Source: Ancylobacter moscoviensis
GTDB taxonomy: Bacteria > Pseudomonadota > Alphaproteobacteria > Rhizobiales > Xanthobacteraceae
Length of the DNA stretch: 64,000 nt
Direction of reading: 5' to 3'
Assembly (NCBI RefSeq): GCF_007559435.1
Contig: NZ_VMBP01000002.1
Location: 620,001 to 684,000 of the forward strand
Shown: positions 44,643-51,878 of the stretch, in pieces
Layout of the letters: the number at the start of each line of letters is the position of its first letter
How positions within the stretch are numbered: the first letter of the stretch is position 1
Notes under the pieces: generated by a model
Seen by the model: only the letters and a program-made list of their open reading frames with translations
Told to the model about the DNA's origin: nothing
Database searches by the model: none
Translations under genes and position numbers: made by a program

Positions 44643-45830
44643 TCACGTCCCCGCGCGCAGCAGCCTCAGCGTGGCGAGGGCGATCATCCGCTCCTCGTCG
44701 GTCGGGATGACCAGCACGCTGGGACCCGGCCCGTCGGCGTCGATCCACGTTTCATTGGCGGCGTTGGCGACCTCGTCGAGCGACATGCCGAGCAGGCCGA
44801 GCCGGGCGCAGACGCGGGCGCGGACTTCCGGCGAGCGCTCGCCGATGCCGGCGGTGAAGACCAGGGCGTCGAGGCCGCCGAGGGTCACGGCCAGCTGGGC
44901 CACCGCCTGCGCGACGTGCAGGGTGAAATAGTCGATCGCCATGGCGGCGGCGGGCGCATCGCTCGCCAGCAGCTCGCGCATGTCGTTGCTGACGCCCGAG
45001 AGGCCCTTGAGACCGCTGTTGTTGTAGAGCAGGCGGCCGACTTCGGCGGTGCTCATGCCCTTCTGCTCGATGAGATGCAGCACCACGCCTGGATCGAGCG
45101 CGCCGCAGCGCGTGCCCATGGGCAGGCCGTCGAGGGCAGTGAAGCCCATCGTGCTTTCCATGCTGCGGCCGTCGAGCAGGCCGCAGGCGGAGGCGCCCGA
45201 GCCGAGATGGCAGATCACCACCCGCCTGCGCGCCAGCTCCGGCGCCAACTCGCGCAGCGCGCCGGACACGTATTCGTAGGAGAGGCCATGAAAGCCGTAG
45301 CGGCGCACGCCGTCCTCATAGAGGTCGTTCGGCAGGGCGAAGCGGTCGGCGATCTCCGGGTGGCCGCGATGGAAGGCGGTGTCGAAGCAGGCCACCTGCG
45401 GCAGGTCGGGCCGCCGCGCGCGGATGACGCGGATCGGGTCGAGATTGGTGAGCTGGTGCAGCGGCGCCAGCGGGATGAAGCTCTCCAGCGTGCGCAGCAC
45501 CTCGTCGTCCACCAGCTCCGGGTGGGAATAATGCGGCCCGCCATGCACGACGCGGTGGCCGACACCGATCAGCTCGTGCTCGGCGAGATAGGGCACGATC
45601 CAGTCGCCGATGGCGTGCTGGGCGTCGGAGGCCTTCGCGACCTCGTCCGGCGCGAAGCTGCGGTCGGTGAGGACATTGCCGGCCTCGTCCTTCGCGTGGA
45701 GGCGCGGGCGGGCGCCGATGCCGTCCAACGCGCCGCCGAGGATCAGCGCCACATCGTGGCCGACCGCGCGGTAGAGCTTGAACTTGATGCTGGAGCTGCC
45801 GGCGTTGACGACGAACAGGGCCTCGCTCAC
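44643..45830 (-). CDS. ackA: Acetate kinase
   Basis: The 395-residue enzyme starts MSEALFVVNAGSSSIKFKL, the ASKHA phosphate-binding signature. GHRVVHGGPHYSHP, FDTAFH, RRYGFHGLSYEYV and HLGSGASAC are present. It interconverts acetyl phosphate plus ADP and acetate plus ATP. It lies three bases below a phosphate acyltransferase gene, giving an acetyl-CoA to acetate module. In alphaproteobacteria the pair often works with phosphoketolase, which is absent here. Confidence 0.95.
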   Translation of the reverse strand: MSEALFVVNAGSSSIKFKLYRAVGHDVALILGGALDGIGARPRLHAKDEAGNVLTDRSFAPDEVAKASDAQHAIGDWIVPYLAEHELIGVGHRVVHGGPHYSHPELVDDEVLRTLESFIPLAPLHQLTNLDPIRVIRARRPDLPQVACFDTAFHRGHPEIADRFALPNDLYEDGVRRYGFHGLSYEYVSGALRELAPELARRRVVICHLGSGASACGLLDGRSMESTMGFTALDGLPMGTRCGALDPGVVLHLIEQKGMSTAEVGRLLYNNSGLKGLSGVSNDMRELLASDAPAAAMAIDYFTLHVAQAVAQLAVTLGGLDALVFTAGIGERSPEVRARVCARLGLLGMSLDEVANAANETWIDADGPGPSVLVIPTDEERMIALATLRLLRAGT

Positions 45831-45833
45831 CGC

Positions 45834-46790
45834 TCAGCCCCCCAGACCGGGCGCGGCCTGGCGGGCCTTGGCGTAGAGCACCGCCACGGCGCAGGAGGCG
45901 AGGCGGGTCTTCAGCGTGTCGGCGCGGCTGGTGAGGATGATCGGCACGCGCGCGCCGAGCACGATGCCGGCGGCATCGGCCCCGGCCATGAAGGTGAGGT
46001 TCTTTGCCAGCATGTTGCCGGCCTCGAGGTCCGGCGCGACGAGGATCTGCGCGCGGCCGGCGACGGTGGAGACGATGCCCTTGATGCGGGCGGCCTCCGG
46101 CGAGATGGCGTTGTCGAGCGCCAGCGGCCCGTCGAGATCGGCGCCGGTGATCTGGCCGCGGTCGGCCATCTTGCAGAGGGCCGCGGCCTCCAGCGTGCTG
46201 GGGATGCTGGTCGTCACCGTCTCCACCGCCGAGAGGATGGCGACGCGCGGCCGGCCGAGGCCGAGCCCGACATGCAGGTCGATGGCGTTCTGCACGATGT
46301 CGCGCTTGGCGTCGAGGTCCGGGAAGATGTTGACCGCGGCGTCGGTGACGAAGAGCGGCTCGGGATAGGACGGCACGTCCATGAGGAAGACGTGGCTGAC
46401 GCGCCGGCCGGTGCGCAGCCCGGTGTCGCGGGCGGTGACGGCGGCCAGCAGCTCGTCGCTGTGCAGGCTGCCCTTCATCAGGAAGGCGGCGCGGCCCTCC
46501 CGCACCAGCTCGACGGCGCGGGCGGCGGAGGCGACGGAGTGCGGCGTGTCCACGATCTCGGCGTCACCGATATCGATGCCCTCGCTCTCGGCGACGGCGC
46601 GGATGCGGGCGGTGGGACCGACGAGAATAGGGATGATGAAGCCCGCCTGCGCGGCATCCATCGCGCCGCGCAGCGAGGAGGCGTCGCAGGGATGCGCGAC
46701 GGCGGTGGGCAGCGGCTCGACCTCGCTGGCGCGGGCGATGAGCTCCTCGTAATTGCCGTGGCCGCGCGCCGGCCGGGTGGCGGTGTCCAT
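45834..46790 (-). CDS. Phosphate acetyl/butyryltransferase
   Basis: From the ATG at 46790 the protein has 318 residues. It belongs to the PTA/PTB family: GFIIPILVGPTARI, AAFLMKGSLHSDELL, RVSHVFLMDVP, VAILSAVETV and the late NMLAKNLTFMAGADAAGIVLGA (in part). It converts acyl-CoA and phosphate to acyl phosphate for AckA. Length and motifs fit the short type without the N-terminal regulatory domains of E. coli Pta. Confidence 0.9.
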   Translation of the reverse strand: MDTATRPARGHGNYEELIARASEVEPLPTAVAHPCDASSLRGAMDAAQAGFIIPILVGPTARIRAVAESEGIDIGDAEIVDTPHSVASAARAVELVREGRAAFLMKGSLHSDELLAAVTARDTGLRTGRRVSHVFLMDVPSYPEPLFVTDAAVNIFPDLDAKRDIVQNAIDLHVGLGLGRPRVAILSAVETVTTSIPSTLEAAALCKMADRGQITGADLDGPLALDNAISPEAARIKGIVSTVAGRAQILVAPDLEAGNMLAKNLTFMAGADAAGIVLGARVPIILTSRADTLKTRLASCAVAVLYAKARQAAPGLGG

Positions 46791-46956
46791 GTTTTCGTCT
46801 CCGCTCCTCGTCTTCGCGTTCGGGGCCAGTGTTGCGGTCGCCCTTGACGACAGGACGACACAGATCGCCGTCGGACGCCAGCGTCCTTGACCTCGCGCAA
46901 CGGGCGTGGAAATCCCGATGGGCGTCATATCCGCCGCCAACTCCGGGAAACCCGCC

Positions 46957-47658
46957 ATGAGCTCCTCCGCCGCTTCCGCCTATGTGATCGTGCCGCCCGG
47001 CATACCGGCGCTTCCGGTGGCGGGGACGGACCGGCTGTTCCCGATCCACCGCATCTACTGCGTCGGCCGTAACTATGCGGAGCACGCCATCGAGATGGGG
47101 CACGACCCGGACAAGGAGCCGCCCTTCTTCTTCCAGAAGAACCCGGACAATGTGATCGTCGACGGTACCTTCCCCTATCCGGGCCACTCGAACGACGTGC
47201 ATTACGAGCTGGAGATGCTGGTCGCCATCGGCCGGGGCGGGGTGGATATCCCGGTCGCCGAGGCGCTCGACCATGTGTGGGGCTACGGCGTCGGGCTCGA
47301 CATGACGCGGCGCGACCTGCAGGGCGAGGCCAAGAAGCTCGGTCGCCCGTGGGAAGTCGGCAAGGCGTTCGAGGCCTCGGCGCCGTGCTCGCCACTGGTG
47401 CCGGCGGCCGAGATCGGTCATCCCGACACGGGGAAGGTGTGGCTGACGGTGAATGGCGAGCTGCGCCAGCAGGGCGACCTCAACCAGATGATCTGGAAGG
47501 TGCCGGAGATGATCTCCTACCTCTCCGGCCTGTTCACGCTGCAACCGGGCGATCTGATCATGTCCGGCACGCCGGCGGGCGTCGGGCCCGTGGTGCGGGG
47601 CGACCATCTCAAGGGCGGCGTCGAGGGCGTGGGCACCCTCGACGTGCGGGTGATCTGA
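46957..47658 (+). CDS. Fumarylacetoacetate hydrolase family protein
   Basis: The start MSSSAASAY after GGGAAA gives 233 residues. FAH-fold motifs: RIYCVGRNYAEHAIEMG, PFFFQKNPDNVI, HYELEMLVAIG (metal-binding Glu residues), GYGVGLDMTRRDLQ and IMSGTPAGVGPV. Members include fumarylpyruvate hydrolase and acylpyruvases. YKEHAxEMG and MTRRDLQ features fit the fumarylpyruvate or maleylpyruvate group. The exact substrate is open. It is divergent from the phosphate acyltransferase gene. Confidence 0.87.
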   Translation: MSSSAASAYVIVPPGIPALPVAGTDRLFPIHRIYCVGRNYAEHAIEMGHDPDKEPPFFFQKNPDNVIVDGTFPYPGHSNDVHYELEMLVAIGRGGVDIPVAEALDHVWGYGVGLDMTRRDLQGEAKKLGRPWEVGKAFEASAPCSPLVPAAEIGHPDTGKVWLTVNGELRQQGDLNQMIWKVPEMISYLSGLFTLQPGDLIMSGTPAGVGPVVRGDHLKGGVEGVGTLDVRVI

Positions 47659-47664
47659 GGCGCG

Positions 47665-48057
47665 TCAGCCCGGCCGGTGGGCGATGAAGTCGATCTCGAC
47701 CAGCGCGTCGCGGGCGAGGCCGGTGACGCCCACGCAGGTGCGCGCCGGCCGCCGGTCCTGCGGGAAATAGGACGCATAGACGGCGTTCATCGCGGCGTAG
47801 TCGCGCTTGAACTCGGTGAGGAAGACGCGCGCCTGCACGACATGCGACAGGTCGAGGCCGATGCCGGCCAGCACGAGGACGAGGTTGTCCATCACCCGCC
47901 GCGTCTGCGCCTCCACGCCTTCCGGCAGGGCGCGGGCGTCGTCGTCCGGCCAGGTCGGCATCTGGCCGGTGACGAAGACCCAGCCGTCCGCTTCGACCGC
48001 ATGGCTGAAGGGAGCGACCGGCCGCGGCGCGTCGGGGATCATGTGGAACTGCGCCAT
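47665..48057 (-). CDS. RidA-family protein (second copy)
   Basis: From MAQFHMIPDAPRPVAPFSHAVEADGWVFVTGQMP (shown in part as APFSHAVEADGW and VFVTGQMP) the protein has 130 residues after an AGGAGA site. Arg105 in RTCVGVTGLARDALVEID is the carboxylate-binding residue of catalytic RidA proteins (PARTCVGV). It converges with the FAH gene, seven bases apart. It is more canonical than the copy at 13482. Confidence 0.9.
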   Translation of the reverse strand: MAQFHMIPDAPRPVAPFSHAVEADGWVFVTGQMPTWPDDDARALPEGVEAQTRRVMDNLVLVLAGIGLDLSHVVQARVFLTEFKRDYAAMNAVYASYFPQDRRPARTCVGVTGLARDALVEIDFIAHRPG

Positions 48058-48192
48058 CGGCGTCTCCTGAGGTTTGGCTGGGCGGGGATGATGCGGCGCA
48101 ATGTCGACGGCGGACGGCGTTCGGTCAACGTCGCAGCGCCGGCAAACCCCTGCGGGCAAGCGCTGCCGTTCTCCTTCCGGCATTGTTGAGTC

Positions 48193-48232
48193 CTAAGGTC
48201 ATAATCCCTTCAGGCAGGTTTCACTCTAAGGT
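48193..48232. promoter_or_regulatory. Paired CTAAGGT boxes upstream of the module-protein gene
   Basis: CTAAGGT occurs at 48193-48199 and 48226-48232, 33 bases apart (three helical turns). The same hexamer occurs twice upstream of the RTX gene at 44-base spacing. They may bind a regulator of this cluster. Inference from spacing and repetition only. Confidence 0.4.
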
Positions 48233-48312
48233 TTCATCGCCCTTTGCCGCCGTACCCCGCGCGCCCGGCAAGTAATATTAATGGTTGAGAACACCAGACG
48301 TGGGGAAGTGCG

Positions 48313-50106
48313 ATGGCGACCGACAGCTCTGCGGCAGTGCCCGATACGTCTTCTGGCGCAATGGGCAGCAATCCCGAACAGATCATCGCGGAGCTCCTGG
48401 CGAGCGTCGCGCTGCCGGATTTCTTCGAGGACCTGATCTCGAGCGTGTGCTGGGTTCCCGAGATCGGCGATTCCGGCCTGTCGGTCGGGGTGTCGCCCAT
48501 GGCGGTGGCCGTGGGGCAGGACACCAATGTCGACGTCTTCGCGATGCTGGAAATCACCTCCTTCAGCTGGGGCGCGCTGGCGCAGGGGCAGGCGAACCTG
48601 TCGTCCTTCGCCAGCGGTGGCTTCGACCAGGCCCTGCTGGCATCGGCCGACGCGGCGTTCGACACTTGTGGCGCCGACATCGTCCTGCAGATCCAGACCA
48701 CCACGACGATGGGCGGACAATGCGGTCTGATGGCGTGGACGGCGCAGGAGGTCGAGGTCGAGTATCTGGCCATCGACATTGCCGGCTATACGCCCGCCGG
48801 CGGGCCGCTGGTTCTCTCGATCGGCACCGACATCACGCTCTCCGGCAACGGCTGGAGCCCGCCGCTCACGATGTTCGGGAACCTTGCAACCTTCGAACTC
48901 GCCAACACCGCCTGGGGGGTGGACAGCTTCGTCGAGAGCGTGGTCGAAGCGCTGACGGTCGAGGACCAGATGTCGAGCGTGACCGCGAACCTGCTCGGCG
49001 CCGTCGATTTCAATCTGGCGGTGCCGACGGATCCTACCGATCCGACAGACCCCACGGATCCCACGGACCCAACCGATCCCACGGATCCGACCGACCCGAC
49101 GGACCCCACCGATCCGATCGATCCGGGCCAGCCCGGCGTGGTGCCGAAGCCGGGTGTCGTGTTGATCGACCCGCCGGGAGGCGGCGACGGGCCGGTCCAT
49201 GGCGGCGCTGGCGGCGGTCGCGGCTCCTCTCCCGATCCCGATGTCGGCGACCTGCTGGTGGTGCCGCGCGTGGGCGGCAGCTTCAGCTCCGGCGGTGGCG
49301 GCGGCGGCCTGAACCTGATCAGCGCGTCGGGGGATGGCGGCGACGTCAACCTGTTCGGCGTCGATCTTGAAGCCTGCGGCGCGGACCCCTCGATTTCGGT
49401 GACCTGCGGCAGTCCCTATGGGGGCGACGGCTCGGGAGAGGCGGCCGCCGCGGAAGGCGGCGGTGGCGGCGAAGAGGTCCAGGCCGCCGAGGCGGTGGAT
49501 GAGGAACTCGACGAGGAGATCGACGCCGGGGACGGCGCGCCGGACGATGCGTCCGTACAGGATGGCGATGCTGGCGAGATGGGCGACGGCGATGCCGGCA
49601 GCGGCGATTGCCCGTCCTGCGATGCGCTGACGCCGGCCAATTCCGAATATTCCTGTGACGATGCGGCCATGGTCTGCCAGACCGGCGCCGATGTGTACGA
49701 CCTGTCGGATCTCCAGGGATGCGGGACGGTGCAGGAATTCAACCTTCGCGAGGGCGACCGGCTTGTCGGCTTCAGCAACTGGTCGACGGACGCCTCGCTC
49801 GGCGCGGCGAATGGCGAGACGCTCTTCCTCGAGCGGGCCGACTGCGACCCGAACGACCTGATCATCACCTTCGTCAGCAACGGCTACGAGGTCAGCGTCC
49901 GGCTCGACGAGTTCTTTGTCATCAATCCCGAGTTCGACAGCGTTTCGGCCAGTGACGTGCTGCCGGATGCCGAGGCCGTACCCATCCTGCGGTCGGTCCT
50001 GCGGATGGGCAGCGAGATGCAGCAGATGGCATCCGCCAATGGCCATTCGGCACCGCTGCCGGACGCGGCCATGACCCTCGGCGGCGCCATCATGCTTCTG
50101 GCATAG
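48313..50106 (+). CDS. Large acidic module protein with Asp-Pro-Thr linker (unrecognised)
   Basis: I do not recognise this 597-residue acidic protein. It has no signal peptide or membrane segment. Residues 1-236 are beta-rich and low in charge, with two copies of an ED/QD-type motif (AVAVGQDTNVDVFAM near 63-78; a full 44-residue module at 189-232 with GNLATFELANTAWGVDSF and LTVEDQMSS). An Asp-Pro-Thr repeat linker spans 238-271. A Gly-rich and very acidic region follows (285-430). A C-terminal part has six Cys (CPSC, EYSC, MVC, QGC, ADC) and EFFVINPEFDS. The GGGGAAG site supports the ATG. The next two genes share the module. With RTX and type I secretion genes downstream it is probably a type I client (inference). 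Confidence 0.8.
   Translation: MATDSSAAVPDTSSGAMGSNPEQIIAELLASVALPDFFEDLISSVCWVPEIGDSGLSVGVSPMAVAVGQDTNVDVFAMLEITSFSWGALAQGQANLSSFASGGFDQALLASADAAFDTCGADIVLQIQTTTTMGGQCGLMAWTAQEVEVEYLAIDIAGYTPAGGPLVLSIGTDITLSGNGWSPPLTMFGNLATFELANTAWGVDSFVESVVEALTVEDQMSSVTANLLGAVDFNLAVPTDPTDPTDPTDPTDPTDPTDPTDPTDPTDPIDPGQPGVVPKPGVVLIDPPGGGDGPVHGGAGGGRGSSPDPDVGDLLVVPRVGGSFSSGGGGGGLNLISASGDGGDVNLFGVDLEACGADPSISVTCGSPYGGDGSGEAAAAEGGGGGEEVQAAEAVDEELDEEIDAGDGAPDDASVQDGDAGEMGDGDAGSGDCPSCDALTPANSEYSCDDAAMVCQTGADVYDLSDLQGCGTVQEFNLREGDRLVGFSNWSTDASLGAANGETLFLERADCDPNDLIITFVSNGYEVSVRLDEFFVINPEFDSVSASDVLPDAEAVPILRSVLRMGSEMQQMASANGHSAPLPDAAMTLGGAIMLLA
49024..49125 (+). repeat. 9-base minisatellite encoding Asp-Pro-Thr repeats
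   Basis: About eleven units of CCNACNGAY-type 9-mers encode PTD repeats and end in a degenerate IDP unit. The tract makes an extended, acidic linker between the module part and the Gly-rich part. It is prone to copy-number change. Confidence 0.9.
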
Positions 50107-50281
50107 GCGGCGAGCCCGCCCCGACCGGCAGCGGTCGCGGGCGGGTGCTGCGTGCCGGGGGATCGGACGGGGGGATGCGCAGCCGAGCGTTCATCGGGTG
50201 CCAGCCCCCTTCTTTATTGGACCGCCTGACGGGCAGCCCGGCGCGGCCGGACCCGCCACAGGCACGAGCACGGGTGGCGCC

Positions 50282-51013
50282 ATGTCATTCACCGTCAATT
50301 CCAGTGTCGGCCAGACTTTTGACTTCGCGGTTTCGGAGATCTCGGCGACGGAGGACGGCGAGACCGTCCACGCGCTGGAGATTGCCTCGGATGTGCAGTC
50401 GGGCCCCTCCAGCGGCGATGGCGGGACGGGCATGGCGATGGCCATCGGCGGAGAGGCGACGGCCGTAGGCGAGGACACGCTGGCGGTGGCCGAGGTGGAG
50501 GCCATCCTCGCGGGCGATGCCGACATGCAGATCGCCTTCGGCTCCGCCAGCTTCGTTGCCGCCGGCGAGGGCGACGGAGGCGCCTATGCGGGGGCCTTCT
50601 CCTATGCCGAGCTCACGGGCGATGCGGATCGCGGCGTGACGCTGAACACCTCGGTGACGGAATACGTGCAGGAGCCGGAAGGTGCGGCCTGGTACGCGAG
50701 CGCGCAAAGCGTGCTTTTCGCCCTCGACATCGATGGCATGCCGGGCAGCACCGACGCGGCCGGCGCGGTGGAGGACCCTCCCGATGCGGGCGAGCCGGCG
50801 CCGCTGGAGGAACTGCCGCCCGCCGCTGGCTATGACTGCGGGTGCGGCGGCGATGGAGATCCCGCTTTCACCATCGACGGCAATCTCGCCTGGTTCGATG
50901 TATCCGCCGCTGCGGTAGCCGAAGACAGCCTCGTGACCGTCGATGTGGTGGCTCTTGCGGTGGAGGATCAATTGTCGTCCGCGATTGTAAATGTCGTACT
51001 CGGGATCGATTGA
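50282..51013 (+). CDS. Module protein, 243 residues (unrecognised)
   Basis: This acidic protein without signal peptide begins MSFTVNSSVGQTFDFAV. Residues 59-75 (ATAVGEDTLAVAEVEAI) carry the short motif, and residues 200-243 are the same module that ends the neighbouring protein (NLAWFDVSAAAVAEDS, LAVEDQLSS). A Pro- and acid-rich linker (159-182) and a CGCGG cluster (186-190) precede the module. The protein ends two residues after the module. Only one His and few aromatic residues are present. I know no named domain for it. It is 175 bases below the 597-residue protein gene and 160 above the 102-residue one. Confidence 0.78.
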   Translation: MSFTVNSSVGQTFDFAVSEISATEDGETVHALEIASDVQSGPSSGDGGTGMAMAIGGEATAVGEDTLAVAEVEAILAGDADMQIAFGSASFVAAGEGDGGAYAGAFSYAELTGDADRGVTLNTSVTEYVQEPEGAAWYASAQSVLFALDIDGMPGSTDAAGAVEDPPDAGEPAPLEELPPAAGYDCGCGGDGDPAFTIDGNLAWFDVSAAAVAEDSLVTVDVVALAVEDQLSSAIVNVVLGID

Positions 51014-51100
51014 AGAAATAATTCCGATTACCGGATCGAATTATATTTTAACCGGCAAATACAATCCCATACCACTTCGGATCATACACCCATTGCCCTT

Positions 51101-51129
51101 TTGAATTGAGAATTTGAAGAACATACAGT
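51101..51129 (+). promoter_or_regulatory. Candidate promoter of the 102-residue module gene
   Basis: TTGAAT (51101-51106), 17 bases, TACAGT (51124-51129) in an AT-rich gap, 45 bases above the ATG at 51174. This suggests the small gene can be expressed independently of its upstream neighbours. Confidence 0.45.
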
Positions 51130-51173
51130 TTTGATCGTCGGCGATGTGCCGATCTTGGGAAATGGAGAGCGTC

Positions 51174-51482
51174 ATGACTTATCCGTACAATGGCGGCGGT
51201 GACCATGGTGGCAGCAGCGACTTCGATTGGGAACTCGACGTCAACTATGACTTCAATCTCGACGTTTACGTCGATTTCGAAACGGACGTGAACTACGACA
51301 GCGAGTACAACGCCGATCCCGAGGTCAATGTCTGCGTGGACATTGAAGGCAACTTCGCCGGCTTCGCGGTCGACGTGCAGGCGATCGGCGAGGATACGGC
51401 GACCGAAGTGAATCTCGCCGTGATCACCCTGGAGGATGAGTACTCCAGCATCACCCTGACGGGTTACTCGGCGGTCGGCTGA
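51174..51482 (+). CDS. Small module protein, 102 residues (unrecognised)
   Basis: The ATG at 51174 follows GGAGAG; an in-frame ATG at 51162 is possible. The N-terminal 55 residues alternate Asp/Asn with Val, Tyr and Phe (DVNYDFNLDVYVDFETDVN), suggesting a beta structure that binds cations. Residues 59-102 are the shared module (GNFAGFAVDVQAIGEDTATE, ITLEDEYSS). The protein ends at the module boundary like the 243-residue neighbour. No signal peptide. Function unknown; co-location with type I secretion genes suggests export. Confidence 0.75.
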   Translation: MTYPYNGGGDHGGSSDFDWELDVNYDFNLDVYVDFETDVNYDSEYNADPEVNVCVDIEGNFAGFAVDVQAIGEDTATEVNLAVITLEDEYSSITLTGYSAVG

Positions 51483-51528
51483 GCCGAGTGGAGCCGGAGA
51501 TCCGGTTCGATCCTTCGGTGGTCGAAAG

Positions 51529-51557
51529 AGCCCTGGGGCGGTCCACGCTCCAGGGCT
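51529..51557 (+). terminator. Hairpin after the module genes
   Basis: AGCCCTGG (51529-51536) pairs with CCAGGGCT (51550-51557); TTGT follows. It lies 46 bases after the stop of the 102-residue protein. Confidence 0.55.
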
Positions 51558-51634
51558 TGTCGTGTGTGTACGTCTATTGTCCAGTCATTGTTGCCGGATT
51601 GTTTGTTGGCATCGCATCTGCGCGCGGTGCGGAG

Positions 51635-51667
51635 GTAAAATTCGTTCGTACATATTTCGTATTTTAC
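51635..51667. promoter_or_regulatory. Imperfect inverted repeat upstream of the RTX gene
   Basis: GTAAAATTCG and CGTATTTTAC (nine of ten bases complementary) flank an AT-rich spacer of 13 bases. It may be an operator of the RTX-secretion operon. Confidence 0.4.
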
Positions 51668-51729
51668 AAGAGTTACTTAGCGCCTGTGCTGTCTAAGTGT
51701 TGGGCATGCCCCGATCTGGGCTCTACCCC

Positions 51730-51779
51730 CTAAGGTGTATCCAGCCAACTGCCTACAATGGCGCGTCATACCTCTAAGG
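51730..51779. promoter_or_regulatory. Paired CTAAGG boxes upstream of the RTX gene
   Basis: CTAAGG at 51730-51735 and 51774-51779 are 44 bases apart (four helical turns). With the pair at 48193 and 48226 they form a possible shared control element of the cluster. Confidence 0.4.
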
Positions 51780-51878
51780 GTGCTTCCACGACAGAGCCGT
51801 TGTTGCCCGCTCAAGCAAAGCATTAGCTTCAATTCATACAGCTATTGGCGGGTTTTTGTGCCGGCGGGAGGAAGGACT

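Larger units (their letters stand above)
51483..51878. other. Intergenic region of 396 bases before the RTX gene
   Basis: No gene is seen. The gap holds a terminator for the module genes, an AT-rich imperfect inverted repeat and two CTAAGG boxes, so it looks like a regulated promoter region for the RTX and secretion operon. AGGAAGG just before the ATG at 51879 fixes the start. Confidence 0.5.

Noticed and set aside
49024-49125. CRISPR-like array
   Set aside because: Direct 9-base units without spacers, in frame within a coding gene.
50282-51013. Similarity of the 243-residue protein start to HasA haemophore
   Set aside because: Only the first few residues look alike; the haem ligands and overall pattern of HasA are missing.
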